Part shown: in pieces, positions 9,883 through 20,693 of the stretch | Numbering within the stretch: position 1 is the first letter of the stretch | Layout of the letters: every line of letters starts with the position of its first letter | Assembly: GCA_024305745.1 (NCBI GenBank) | Contig: JAHRBS010000006.1 | Coordinates: forward strand, 2,110,501-2,174,500 | Length of the DNA: 64,000 bases | Direction of reading: 5' to 3' | From: Polyporus tsugae | Taxonomy: Eukaryota; Basidiomycota; Agaricomycetes; Polyporales; Polyporaceae | Position numbers and translations under genes: made by a program | The notes under the pieces: generated by a model | Seen by the model: only the letters and a program-made list of their open reading frames with translations | Database searches by the model: none | Told to the model about the DNA's origin: nothing

Positions 9883-11532
9883 ATGGCGACTACTATCTTT
9901 CTAGACCACCAGCGCCCCGCCACTCCACCCACTTTTACTCCCCTACGTCTGCTCCCAGGGCAAGCAACAAAGCGAGAAGTGTACAAAAGCTACGTCCGGG
10001 CTCAGCGGACGGCCCACAACAACTCCATCACCATCCATCGTTTTCTCCCTCCCGAGATCCTTATGGAGGTCTTCGCTCATATCGTGCCAACGTCCTGTGC
10101 AGCCATCAATCTCCTGCATGTATGTCGCAAATGGCGGTACGTAGTCATCAAGACCCCGGAGTTCTGGTCGGACTTACTCCGCATCCCTGCCGTCACTCGG
10201 GCGGCCGTTCGTGGGGACGCGAGCGGTATCGACCGCTTTCGGACGTTTCTCCAGCGATCGGCTCCCATCAGAATCGCATTCAACGCATCCTGTCTTCCCC
10301 CGCACGTCTCGCAGGTCATCGGCGCGCACCTGAACCAGATCGGAGGGCTCAAAGTTCGCGTCAGTGGCGATGAGGCTGTGGCGCTGTGCAGCTGGCTCAG
10401 AGCCGGCATGCCCCTGCTGCAAGAGCTCGAAATATTCCACAAAGCTACGTGCCCTCTCGAGCCGGCGGACCGGAACGCGTTCCGCTCGCTCCAGTGCTCC
10501 GATGCGGCCCTGTCGCGGCTTCGAACCCTCCGTGTGTCCCCCGCGTTCTTCGTTCCCGGGCTTGCCGTCCAGTCTCTCCACACCCTCCACATCGGAGGCT
10601 GTTGCTGCGATGACTGTCGTGGAGACGCCAAGGCGTACACGCTAGAGGACCTGTCGTCTTTCCTGAGGCGGTGTCCATCCCTTTCCTGCATCAAGTTCTC
10701 GTTGGGTTCGGAGCCACTCCATTGGCCCGCAGGAGTATCTCCGGGCGATCCGGTTTCCCTCTCGTCGTTGAAAACCCTCACATTCGAACATTACGAGGTC
10801 GACTCTCTTCGCGATGTGCTTTCAAACCTCATTATACCCCCAACGGCGATCGTCCGAGTCACCTCGGAGAACTTTGCCCAAGAGGGCGGGCCCTATTTCC
10901 CCTCGTCTCTCCGCAAGCTGCCTCTCCCATGGGAGCTGCGCTCCCTGCGAGTCGTCGTCTCCACGTGCAGCTGCGACCTCCTCGGCGCGAACCTTAGGAC
11001 CGAGTCTGGGAGGATCAAGATCGGGTGGAAGACGCTCGGCGTCCTGGGCCGCCGCACGGACATCTTCCGCGAATTCGCGCACCTCTTCACGTCCCCCGCC
11101 GTCTCGCGCCTCCACATCTCCGTCGCGTCCAACCTGTACCCCACCTGCCTCGACAGCTGCCGCGTGGCGGGCCTGCTATCGGCGTTCCCGCAGCTGACGT
11201 TCCTGCGGGTGGGCCGGAAGTGCCACGACGTGTTCAGGTACCTCGCGCAGACGGACTCGGGCCCGCTCCCGTGTCGCCACCTCGACCATCTCGTCGCGCT
11301 GTGGAGCGTGTCGTGGGAGGAGGAGTTCTGGACGAGCTGCGACCTAGTCGAGAAGACGCTCGCGCACCGCGCGGCGCTCGGCTCGCGGCTGGCAATCCTG
11401 GACCTGAGGTTCCGGAGGCTGTACGGGCTGAAGCAAGGGCAGGGGGATGTGAATCTGGAGGAGATCAGGAGTGGGCTCGTTCGGCGATTGCGCCCGCTGG
11501 CGGGCATGGTTGTGGTCACCATAGAAATGTAA
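9883..11532 (+). CDS. F-box protein, single exon, 549 residues
   Basis: An intronless 549-residue frame. Residues about 52-95 form an F-box: RFLPPEILMEVFAHI, then a cysteine/leucine segment with LLHVCRKWRYVVI and TPEFWSDL, the usual basidiomycete pattern. The rest is leucine-rich without obvious repeats, as in the very large agaricomycete family of F-box proteins. F-box proteins bind Skp1 and bring substrates to SCF ubiquitin ligases; the substrate is not predictable. It sits between P450 remnants and the terpene cyclases, but such genes are scattered through these genomes and I infer no role in the cluster. No frame damage. Confidence 0.88.
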   Translation: MATTIFLDHQRPATPPTFTPLRLLPGQATKREVYKSYVRAQRTAHNNSITIHRFLPPEILMEVFAHIVPTSCAAINLLHVCRKWRYVVIKTPEFWSDLLRIPAVTRAAVRGDASGIDRFRTFLQRSAPIRIAFNASCLPPHVSQVIGAHLNQIGGLKVRVSGDEAVALCSWLRAGMPLLQELEIFHKATCPLEPADRNAFRSLQCSDAALSRLRTLRVSPAFFVPGLAVQSLHTLHIGGCCCDDCRGDAKAYTLEDLSSFLRRCPSLSCIKFSLGSEPLHWPAGVSPGDPVSLSSLKTLTFEHYEVDSLRDVLSNLIIPPTAIVRVTSENFAQEGGPYFPSSLRKLPLPWELRSLRVVVSTCSCDLLGANLRTESGRIKIGWKTLGVLGRRTDIFREFAHLFTSPAVSRLHISVASNLYPTCLDSCRVAGLLSAFPQLTFLRVGRKCHDVFRYLAQTDSGPLPCRHLDHLVALWSVSWEEEFWTSCDLVEKTLAHRAALGSRLAILDLRFRRLYGLKQGQGDVNLEEIRSGLVRRLRPLAGMVVVTIEM

Positions 11533-13216
11533 AAAGGTTTGTGCTCGCTGTTCTTCGTCGTGGATCAATGTATATTACTGCATCCAAGTTCCCACATTAC
11601 TTATATTCTGTTCGCTTGCCGGGTCGGAGCCGTCACAGTCCACGCGTGTCCCAGCGGAGTAGCGTACTACTAGTCACTGCGTTTCTACCTAAGTAGCAGA
11701 GGGATATCAAGACCCAGAGACTTCGAGTCTTGTAAGTATCCGAAGAGTAGTGAATAGAGCGAGAGTATCGCGGTGCAGACACGCCGATGGAGGCCCCCTT
11801 CGATACTCGCTGCAGGATACGTGCGAAGATTCAAAGTCGCGTCTGTATTAGAGGATATGGTTACGTCCCGACGTCTCGACTCTCGGGGGTCTTAATACTT
11901 TCACTACTAGCCGCGTATCATCAGCTCCTAGTCGTTCCGTTCACGACTTCGAGTCTTCACTCTGGAACTCGTCGTATGTTCAGCTTCACATCACGTTCAG
12001 GGCCTGCGCCTTATATGCTGGCGAATCTGCTTCGTTTCCAGTCATCGAATCTGGCTGATCGAGTGATTTACATGGAATTACTCATGCAGCGAGTCGCTCA
12101 CCTTACGCCCGCTCCTCTTATTTGGCATCTACTAAGGCTCTGAAGATGCCCTCGCCGCCCCGAAACTCTTCAATATCCTCTTGCTGTTATCGAAGGGCGG
12201 GGGATCTATTTGATTCTGAGGAGAAGTGTGCCATGCAGGGGAACCAAAGTATGTCCTCGTTCGGCCCTCATTCAGCTTCAAGTTGATGATCTCGAACATA
12301 TCGTTGAATATTCTGAGATCTGGTTATGTCGTTTTTCCTCATTCGTTCTCCACTCCCTGCGAGATCGCCACTGCCTTCAAGATTTGACGCATCAGAAGAG
12401 TATCGCGAGCTGACACTCCGAGTGTCATGGGGTTCTGATACTTTTGCGATCATGCAGTGACTCGGAGTCGTCCTTGGGCGCTTCTCACTTTTGGACCGAG
12501 ACCCTCACGACGTTCCACTGGCATTGGGAGTGTCCATCTGCATTGTTCTTTCTTCAGTCACTGGATATATGCTCTGTGGTTCATCTATCAACGGTTCTTC
12601 TGTTCAGCTTGGAGATGTTGCTCGAGTCACAGACTCGGGAGTACCACGGGTAAGTCGACTTCCTTTATTTTACGTCTCCGGCCAGTTGAACATGTGCGTT
12701 GGCAGTATTTCCTGTGGCATGGATGGTTCTAGCCGGCAGAGATTTGTAAGGCCTTCGTCACGCACACAAAATCAGGATAGGCTCGTACGTCCTCGTACGT
12801 CGTTAGTCTACACAGTGGCTTTAGGACGGAGTTCGGCCAGCGCACAGCTGTGGGGATGTTCATGGGATGTATGGTACGTTCTTTCCTCTTGACGAATGGC
12901 GTTGTAGCTACCCTCAAAGTTTGCGCCAATATAGGGGACACACACTGCTCGCAGCATCGTGGCGCAACTCCCTGTGGGACCTTCAAGCCGGTGAAAGGCT
13001 AAAGAACGCCGAATCGGTACGCCACTGCGCGGGTTCAGCGGACGTTGCTTACTCGGCTTCCTGTTGGCGTCCAGGTAGGCTCCCGCTCCAACTTCATGCT
13101 CAGCACAGAGTATACAAGGCTCCATGCTATCGCTGTCTTACACCCCGGAGACCCCACCTTGCCTCCATCGCGCTTCGTAGCCACAGATCGGTAGTCTGCC
13201 CCCCCAGTCCGTCCTT
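11533..13216. other. intergenic region upstream of the first cyclase
   Basis: No gene is recognisable. The sequence from about 11700 to 12650 repeatedly carries GACTC/GAGTC-containing words (for example CTTCGAGTCTT near 11720 and 11947), which gives it an odd low-complexity feel, but no clean repeat unit can be defined by eye. It should contain the promoter of the cyclase gene starting at 13217. Confidence 0.35.
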
Positions 13217-14897
13217 ATGGCTGTTACACAAACGCATGACAGGTGAGTTCCACCGTTCAACGGCTTTTCCGCGATGGACTCGCCCCCATCGATGTGCCCG
13301 AGACCACACGAAAATATGCGCCTTGCGCTATTGTACTGTGGGCATCATATTTTATTTGCTCAACCTCATTGTATAGGCAATGTGATAACATCGTCGTCGA
13401 CTTCGGCGGCGTACTGTTCACCTGGTCCGCAAACACGATGACTCCAGTCCGCCCCAAGCTCCTCCGCCACATCTTTTCCTCATCTATCTGGTTCGAGTAC
13501 GAGAGGGGCAACATAACTGAGCAAGAGTGCGTGCAACTCGTCGCGGCCGAGTTCTCAGTCTTCGAAGTGGACTTTGCCCGTGCGCTCAAGAACGCGCGTC
13601 GGTCCATCCGCCTCAACGACGCGGTATTCGACCTCTTGCGCAACCTGAAGAAGCGCACTGGCATCCGTAGCTTCGCCGTGGCGAACATCTCGAGCTCGGA
13701 GTGGGACCTCCTCCGGCGCAAGATGGAGCCCGAGGTTTGGGCGCTGTTCGATCACATCTACACGTCCGCGGACATCGGCGAGCGCAAGCCTAACCTTGGC
13801 TTCTTCAAGCACGTTCTTGAATCTGCGGATATCAACCCTGCTCGTACGGTTTGGGTGGATAACAGAGCGGAGAATGTCGTTTCCGCCGCGTCAATTGGCA
13901 TGAATGCCATGACGTTCACAACCGCCGAGGAGCTGTCTCATGCGCTCACCGCGCTCACCCGGGACGCCGTCGCTGACGCAGAACGGTGGATGCGCGGCCA
14001 TGCGCGAGAAATGTGGTCTATCACCGATACTGGCGTTGCGCTCGAGGAGAACTTTGGACAGCTCCTGATTCTGGACGTCACCAAGGACGCGAGTCTTGCC
14101 AACATCGTCGCGCCTACGAGGCTCGCAAACTTCTTCAGAGGTGCGTCCGAATTGTATTGCCGTTTGCTCGAGTGCTGATCGATGCTGCAGGGAGAACCGT
14201 CCTCACTACCGTCACCTTCCCCAACGACCTGAACACTACGTCAACGGCATGCATGGCGTTAGGCGCCTTCCGGCAGGAAGTGAAGGACGATATCATAGAC
14301 GAGATACTGTCGATCAAGACCGGTGAGGGCCTTGTTCCGACGTACTTTGACAACACCCGCCCTCGCATAGGTACATTCCCCCCGTCGCATTCGCTTGCTG
14401 AGACTGTATGACGAGCTTCCATACACCCAGATCCTGTCGTCAACGTCAACGTTCTCACCTTTTTCTGCTTGAATGGCCGCGGTCATGAGCTCCCCGAGGC
14501 GCTCGACTGGGTACACTCCGTCCTGCACGCGCGCGCGTACGAGCACGGCACGCTCTACTTCCCCTCCGGCGACGCGTTCCTCTACTTCCTCTCGCGCCTT
14601 CTCGCCGTGTCCCCGGCTGTGCGTCAGCGCCTCAGCAAGCTCTTCGCTGAGCGTGTTCAGGAGCGCTCCGGCGCGGAGGGCGACGCGCTCGCGCTCGCGA
14701 TGCGCGTCGTCGCGGCGGCGTCTGTCGGCGTGAGGGCGGCGCGCGATTACGAGAAACTGCTGGCGATGCAGGAGGAGGACGGGTCGTGGCCGGTGGGGTG
14801 GATGTACAAGTATGGGTCGAACGGGGTTAGGATTGGGAACAAGGGGTTGACGACGGCGATGGCTGTCGCGGCGATTCGCAAGTATGGGGTGGTATAA
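13217..14897 (+). CDS. HAD/class II terpene cyclase fusion, catalytically degenerate paralogue
   Basis: Four exons (13217-13242, 13377-14140, 14191-14370, 14431-14897) join to exactly 479 codons including the stop, 478 residues. The N-terminal half is a HAD-like domain (VVDFGGVLFTW near residue 15, GERKPNLGFF near 145). The C-terminal half is a class II terpene-cyclase-like domain (MWSITDTG, FPNDLNTTS, QEEDGSW, GVRIGNKG). The architecture is that of the AstC/drimenol/albicanol synthase class, which cyclises farnesyl diphosphate by protonation. Compared with the tandem copy at 16061, several key residues differ: the class II acid in DxDTT is Asn (codon 14232-14234), the HAD motif II serine is Ala (FAVAN against FAMSN), motif IV DD is DN, and motif I DLGD is DFGG. 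The start is chosen because ATG 13217 spliced at 13243/13377 gives the frame and mirrors the short first exon of the neighbour. Open frame and splice sites are intact. It may be a pseudoenzyme, a partner subunit or an enzyme with changed chemistry. Confidence 0.85.
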
Positions 14898-16060
14898 GGT
14901 GAGGGCGTGCTCGACTGTCTGCTAGGTCTCCATGGCGTTGACATTGCTCATCGAAACTCAGATGGTCTCGGACATGCTGGTTGTGATGATCCACTTGTGG
15001 TGGTGGAGACCCCGTTTCAATAGGTGTGTGATGGTTGACCTCCACCTCGTTAAGTGTGGTCTGACGTTCTCCACAGGCATCGATGTGAATGCACATGTAA
15101 GACCAAACGGCTGGGAATAAATTTGTGTTTACCGGTAGGACGGCCTGCCGAAGAGCGTTCAGGTGTGTCCGGGCTTCCGGGGGATCCACGTTGCGGCCGA
15201 CGACCTCCGCAGACGACCCAATGATCTATCTAAGTGGGTACGTAAGTGGTAAGTAGGTGGCGACTGCATCTGCCATATGCGTCTGGTGGATGGCTTGGCA
15301 TGTAAGTACACTGTCAGACATCCCGCACTGGACTGTCGCTGGAAGGCGCACCTGTAGAAATCCAGGGCGAAACCAGTGGTCAGCTAGAAGCTAACGATTG
15401 TAGATATCCACATTGTGACTAGCGTTTCGTGACACAGATCTAATGCTTGCTTCTTCCGAGTATCCTCCGATTCAGCGCTTCATCGGATATCCAACGTTCA
15501 GGTCGATCTCGGGCATGGGCGTTCTATGGAGGCGTCAACCGGTTCGTTATTGGAAGATGTCAAGCGGTGAGTTAGTAGTACTGTCATTACTAAAAGCTTC
15601 AACCAAATTCACATCCTTATCTGCTGACGATAGAATCGGGGCCACGGCTACAAAATTCGCAGGGCAAGTTATAATCTGGCGTCACCTTGATCCCTTCTAA
15701 GTACGAAGAGTACATATGGCTTCCATGCTGAGCAATATTTATTGCCTGTTGAACTCGGTTGTCTGATTGGAAATGTCCATAATCTATTTCATGCATGCAC
15801 CCACAGGCTAATCCCGAGCTAGTGTTTCACGTTCGTGTATGAGGACCAATTGGAGTATCATTTTGGAAATGTGCAAGCGGAAGCTACACAGCGTCGGAGG
15901 GCACGTTCACCAAGCCCAAGCGAAAACATGAGGATTGCATAACGCCTCGGTGGCAGCGATCCCGCGGGCTTCAGCTTCATTGGCCGGCGTGAGACCGTCG
16001 AAACGTTGCATTGGAAACACAACATTCGTATCGACGTAGCATATATATGCGAGCTATGTC
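14898..16060. other. spacer between the two cyclases
   Basis: About 1.16 kb without a recognisable gene. It separates the tandem same-strand cyclase genes and should hold the promoter of the second. A CATATATATG stretch lies at 16040-16049, only about a dozen bases before the chosen ATG at 16061. Confidence 0.4.
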
Positions 16061-17719
16061 ATGCCTAGTCGGTAAGTCTGTTCATCTTTCCCTGCTCACT
16101 CATCTCGCCATGCACGCTCACGTTCCACTCGTCAGACAATGTGACAATATCATCATCGATCTGGGCGATGTGCTCTTTACGTGGACTATGCGGAGCTCAG
16201 ACCCTCACACTCTCGTCCCGCCAAAGAAGCTTCGCAGGATGCTGAACTCTGCCATTTGGTACGAGTACGAGAAAGGCAACATAGAGGAAGAGGAGTGCTA
16301 CGCGCGCCTCTCCTCCGAGTACTCCCTCTCCACGTCCGATATATCCACTGCCATCCGGGCTTGCCGCGCCTCCCTACGAGCCGACCGCGAAGCATTTGCG
16401 TTCTTCCGGGGTCTGAAAGCGAACAGCGGCGTGCGGCTCTTCGCCATGTCGAACATTACCGTTCCCGACTGGGAGGTCCTCAAGATGAAGATGGTGGCGC
16501 AGGATTGGGCCCTCTTCGACGACATCTTCATCTCGGCTTCGGTGGGTGAACGCAAACCAAACCTTGGATTCTATCGACACGTCATCGACTCGACTGGCAT
16601 CGACCCTCGGCGGACGGCGTTCGTGGACGACAAGGTCGCAAACACCTTGACTGCTATGTCGTTCGGTATGAAGGGTTTCGTCTTTACCGGACTAGAGCAG
16701 CTCTCGCGATGGCTTCAACAACTTCTTCGTGACCCAGCCGCCGAGGCTGCGAAGTGGCTGCGGGCCCAGCCGAAGCCGATATGGTCTGTTACGGATACCG
16801 GGGTCACTGTGCAAGACAGCTTCGCCCAACTGTTTATCCTCGAACTTACGGGGGACAACAGTCTCGTCGAGGTGGCGAGGCCCTCCCGGCTCAACAACTT
16901 CTTCATAGGTGAGACTCCTGCCGCCATACATATCGTTCCTTCGCTCACCTACCACACCTTGATGGCCCGGGCAGGGGATGGTGTTCTCACATCCGCCAAA
17001 TTCCCAGACGATTTGGACACAACGTCGCTCACATGTACCGTCCTAGACCACTTCACCGCGGAGGTGAAGAACGAGATCATAGACGAGATGCTCAACTACA
17101 AGAACCGCGACGGCATCATGCAAGTGTACTTCGCCGACGATCGTCCCCGATTTGGTGAGTGCAGAACACCCACCTTGTCTCAGAGCTTCCTCGGACGTCT
17201 AAGATTGTGGCCACAATCTTAGACCCGTGCGTATGCGTGACCATCCTCGCGTTCTTCTATGCCAACGGCCGCGGAGACGATCTCCCCGAGACGCTCGAGT
17301 TCGTCTACAACACCCTCGACAACCGCGCGTGCGATAACGGGACCGCGTACTATCTCGGCGGCGACCCCTTCTTCTTCTTCCTCTCCCGACTCCTCCGTCT
17401 CTCAAAGTCGGCTTCCCTCAGAGAGCGGTTCAGCGCACTCTTCGCGGAACGAGTCCAAGAGCGCTTCGGGTTACCAGGAGACGCGTTGACGTTGGCCATG
17501 CGCGTCCTCGCTGCGGCCTCAGTCGGCATACGTGACGTGCAGGACTATCAGCGACTATTGTCGCTCCAGGAGGAGGATGGGTCGTGGCCGTTGGGATGGA
17601 TGTATATCTATGGGCTATCCGGGGTTAGGATTGGGAACAAGGGCTTGGCGACAGCTATGGCGCTTGCAGCGATACAGAGGTACAGAGCATGCTTGAAAGT
17701 AGGAGCTGGGGGGGAGTGA
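16061..17719 (+). CDS. drimane-type sesquiterpene synthase (HAD/class II cyclase fusion)
   Basis: Four exons (16061-16071, 16136-16908, 16975-17154, 17223-17719) sum to 487 codons, 486 residues, with the same intron positions and phases as the gene at 13217. The first exon is only 11 bases and encodes MPSR up to the split arginine codon. HAD half: IIDLGDVLFTW, FAMSN (motif II), GERKPNLGFY (motif III lysine), AFVDDK (motif IV). Cyclase half: IWSVTDTG, FPDDLDTTS at 16998-17027 with the expected catalytic Asp at 17016-17018, LQEEDGSW, GVRIGNKG. Known relatives (AstC of Aspergillus oryzae, fungal and bacterial drimenol/albicanol synthases) protonate farnesyl diphosphate with the DxDTT Asp to form a drimane skeleton, and the HAD domain can remove phosphate. 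Probably cytosolic and likely the core enzyme of the cluster. The product (drimenol, albicanol or a diphosphate) cannot be read from sequence. Confidence 0.9.
17197..17224. repeat. 28-bp perfect palindrome across a 3' splice site
   Basis: GTCTAAGATTGTGG is followed directly by its exact reverse complement. The palindrome ends two bases into exon 4 of the drimane-type synthase gene, so it contains the intron 3 acceptor AG (17221-17222). The tandem paralogue has an ordinary acceptor (CACCCAG) at the same place. Confidence 0.85.
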
Positions 17720-17973
17720 TGGCGATGTCGGTGGTGGTTCCTCCGCTCTGAAAAAAAACTTTGACGATGTATGGCAGTGCCCTTCATTGCTACTCGGGTG
17801 TGCTGAACGGATGACAACGTTGCTGATGTATCTCCCGCTGGTGCATAACTTTGATCACCTAGATTATACTGCTCCCGTAACGATCCTCTAGAATACGCTT
17901 AATGGACTATGGAAAGCCCTATTGCAGATGTCGCCCATGCAGCTCGCCAACGAGGACGAAGATTATTGGAAGG

Positions 17974-20057
17974 TTACTGAAGGTTGGCCCACTCGGATTT
18001 GATTATGGCTTCCACCTTCTCCGAGCGCGAGCTGATCTCGCACTCGAATGTTTCAGGGACACTACATAAATACGTGTTTGTTGGTGGCTAACATAACAAG
18101 ATGGTTGATCGACCAGAACTCACGACATGAATCCTGGTTTCATTTTGCCTTCAGGGAGCTTGGGTACTCCGGACACGTCGCAACGCGGTTTGATGGAGAA
18201 GGCGTGCAGCACCGACGCAACGGTGATAAAGAGCGACGCTTCCGCAAAGTGGCGTCCAGGACATATTCTGGGGGGCAAGCCGTGTCAGCGCATCCGTCGT
18301 AAGTAATTCGAAGTGCGCAGTACGCACCTCCGTCCGTGGCCAAAAGCGTAGAGTCTGGGGTCGAGAACATCGAGGTTAAGCCCGCTGTCTCTGAGAAAAC
18401 GTTCCGGGATGAAGTTATCCGGGTCGGGGTACATCTGCGGATCGCGGGAGATAGCCCTGAGAGGGGATATTGAGTACTTTCTCTGCAGCGACGCGAGTTC
18501 ACTCAGGTGCTCACCATGAACTAGCGAAAATCAACGATCCCTTCTGGATTGTGTATCCACGAAATACATCATCGCTCCGAGACTTGTGAGGGAACCCTAG
18601 GCCGATAATTGGCTTCCACCTCAACACCTCTAGAATTAGCGCTTGGATATAGGGGAGCGAGCCGAAGTCGGTCATCTGTGGTAGCCGGTCTCGACCCACT
18701 ATTGTGTCGAGTTCGGCTTGAGCTTTCTTCTGTGCCTCGGGATGGAGAACCATGGCGAGGAAAAAGACTTGTAGAGACGCGTGGACCTGTGGTGGGTGCA
18801 GGGCAAGGGATTAGTCCTGCTCGGGCTAGCTCCACATAGCCGACTGGTCAGATGTGCTTCTTACCGTATCGGCACCACCTGGAGTATTTGTTGAAAATTA
18901 GTGCAATACTGTGATGGTAAAATTCACAACTTACCCATGTATATGACGCCCGCTGCGTCTCGTGCGACTTGCTCGTCTTCCCATGTCATCTCTCCATCGG
19001 AGTGATCGTCTATCAAAGCGGACACCATGCACGGGTTACCCTCTCCGCGATGCTGCTCTATAAAGTGTGTTGTAATACTGTAGTATCAATGTTGAATGGG
19101 ATATCCACTTACCATGTTCTCCAGTGTTCTGTCGAAAGGCTCATTCCGCATTGCGGAGAAAGACTCCCTGTACAGTGAGGCATCTCGATGGAATGTCGCC
19201 TAAGGAAACCAAGCGGGCACATTCCGAAGGAGGGGAAACGTTTCGACTAGGTATTTTCCAGGTGCGAAAGCCGCCTCGAATGCCTCAGCGAAGTCAGCCA
19301 ATAGAGCAACAAATCGATTGTCGGCACCCGCGACATTGAGGCCGTACGTGATGTCCATAATCGTTGCGCCGACGAAGCTGTTTCGATGGCATCAGTCACG
19401 AATCAGAGAATTTGGATATGGCAGAACGCACAGGTAGAGATGGTCAACGAAGGCATCCGGGGTTTCAAATAGGCGGTTTAACAGCAGGCGGGTTTGCCTT
19501 TCCTGTGTCGAATGGAACTGAGAGACGGCTGTCGAGTCGAAGAACCGATGTAACACTTTCCGTCCTTGACGCAACGCTTGGCCATATGGAAGGAGAAGCA
19601 GGATCCATGAAATCCCGGACCTGTGGGGGACAGGGTGAGTCCGTAATACAGCCGGGCCCAGGAGTTATGCAGACACTCACAGCTCTGCCATAATAGACGA
19701 CTCCCTGTCCGAGTTGTTTGCGGAACGTGTATGAAACAAGTCGAAGGCAGTTGAATATGAGCCAAGGATGATCATTCGCTGCCCGAGGACGTTCAGATGA
19801 ACGATATCCCCTGTACAAGTGCGGTTCAGTCCAGGCGCGTCGTTAGAGTCTCAGAAAATTACTCACCATATTTTTGTGTAAGCTCGTAGAAAGCCTGTGG
19901 ATCGAGGGACTTTGGAAAGTTGAAAATGTTACCTAGAAGTGGTAGGCGTTTGGGGCCAGGGGGGCATATAAAGGGAACGATTACGATGAGCCGAATATGC
20001 AAATACTGCCAATCCACAGCCCAGGACTAGGACGATGACGGTAGAGGGTTCGACCAT
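17974..20057 (-). pseudogene. cytochrome P450 pseudogene beside the active cyclase
   Basis: A full-length P450 of the local subgroup, still recognisable from the membrane anchor (start 20057) to the final exon (stop 17974-17976). Preserved: hinge GPKRLPLLGNIFNF, RKVLHRFFD, PGKYLVETFPLL, GGADT in a 14-base micro-exon (18865-18878), LEVLRW, IPERFLRD, the heme loop FGHGRRICPGRHFAEAS and PETFECEIS. Two lesions break it. A six-base G run on the plus strand (19959-19964) shifts the frame just before the hinge. An in-frame TAG (19200-19202) interrupts NVPAWFP-ATFHRD. All intron boundaries still look functional, so inactivation is recent or partly a sequencing artefact (the homopolymer in particular). 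It lies convergent to the cyclase with 254 bp between them, so it may once have been its dedicated oxidase. Confidence 0.82.
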
Positions 20058-20693
20058 CCTGTGAGCGTCGAACCTAGAGGGAAAATGTCGAGGCGTACTG
20101 GTTGAATGCAGAGGGTCCGCTGGGGGGTGGTAGAAATCGCACTCGGGAAGAAGCAGGTAATAAATGGGGCTTGAAGCAACCGCGAGCAACCGAAGTGGTA
20201 TATTTCGCCGGAGAAAACAGGACTGACGGGGAACTCGTCTTATCGCCGTGAGCACCGGCGGCATCCTGGCGTTTGAACGACGTTCGCGTTGTCCTCATCG
20301 GAGCGCCGTAAGGCCCGGGAGGGAAATCAACAACCCTCCGAGTGCAGTGCGGCCTCCGCTTCGCTCGGTTGCAATGGCAGCTCGGAAGAATGGGGGGAGG
20401 ACAGCGACCCAAACTCGGAGCTGACCGTGCAGTTGTTGCAGACATCAGTAAACTTGAAGTCGTGATTGGGAGGAGAGATGGTGGCAATATAATAAGTCTT
20501 GGTCAACCGTCGTTGAAGCTAATAGTAAGTAACTTGACGCTGGAGCTCCTGCCTAATCGGACCTACGCGCATCTCAGCAGATTAGATTAGATGTCTGATC
20601 GACCACGAGTAGTCACGATTATCGGCTTCCCACCGCCGATCTCTCATCTCCTCCACCCTCACCCTGTGCTCATACTCCGCTTACATCCTCACC

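Noticed and set aside
10077..11522. Antisense and off-frame open frames across the F-box gene
   Set aside because: They are shadows of the intact 549-codon F-box frame.
12491..13125. Possible membrane protein upstream of the first cyclase
   Set aside because: Hydrophobic stretches are present but no frame continues through plausible introns and no family motif is seen.
16040..16049. CATATATATG as the TATA box of the second cyclase
   Set aside because: It lies only about 12 bases before the chosen ATG, too close for a normal leader; it may be chance or act with a different start site.
19200..19202. TAG read as a 3' splice acceptor, which would make the P450 at 17974-20057 intact
   Set aside because: The coding similarity to intact relatives continues on both sides without a gap and no suitable donor lies just upstream, so a hidden intron is unlikely.
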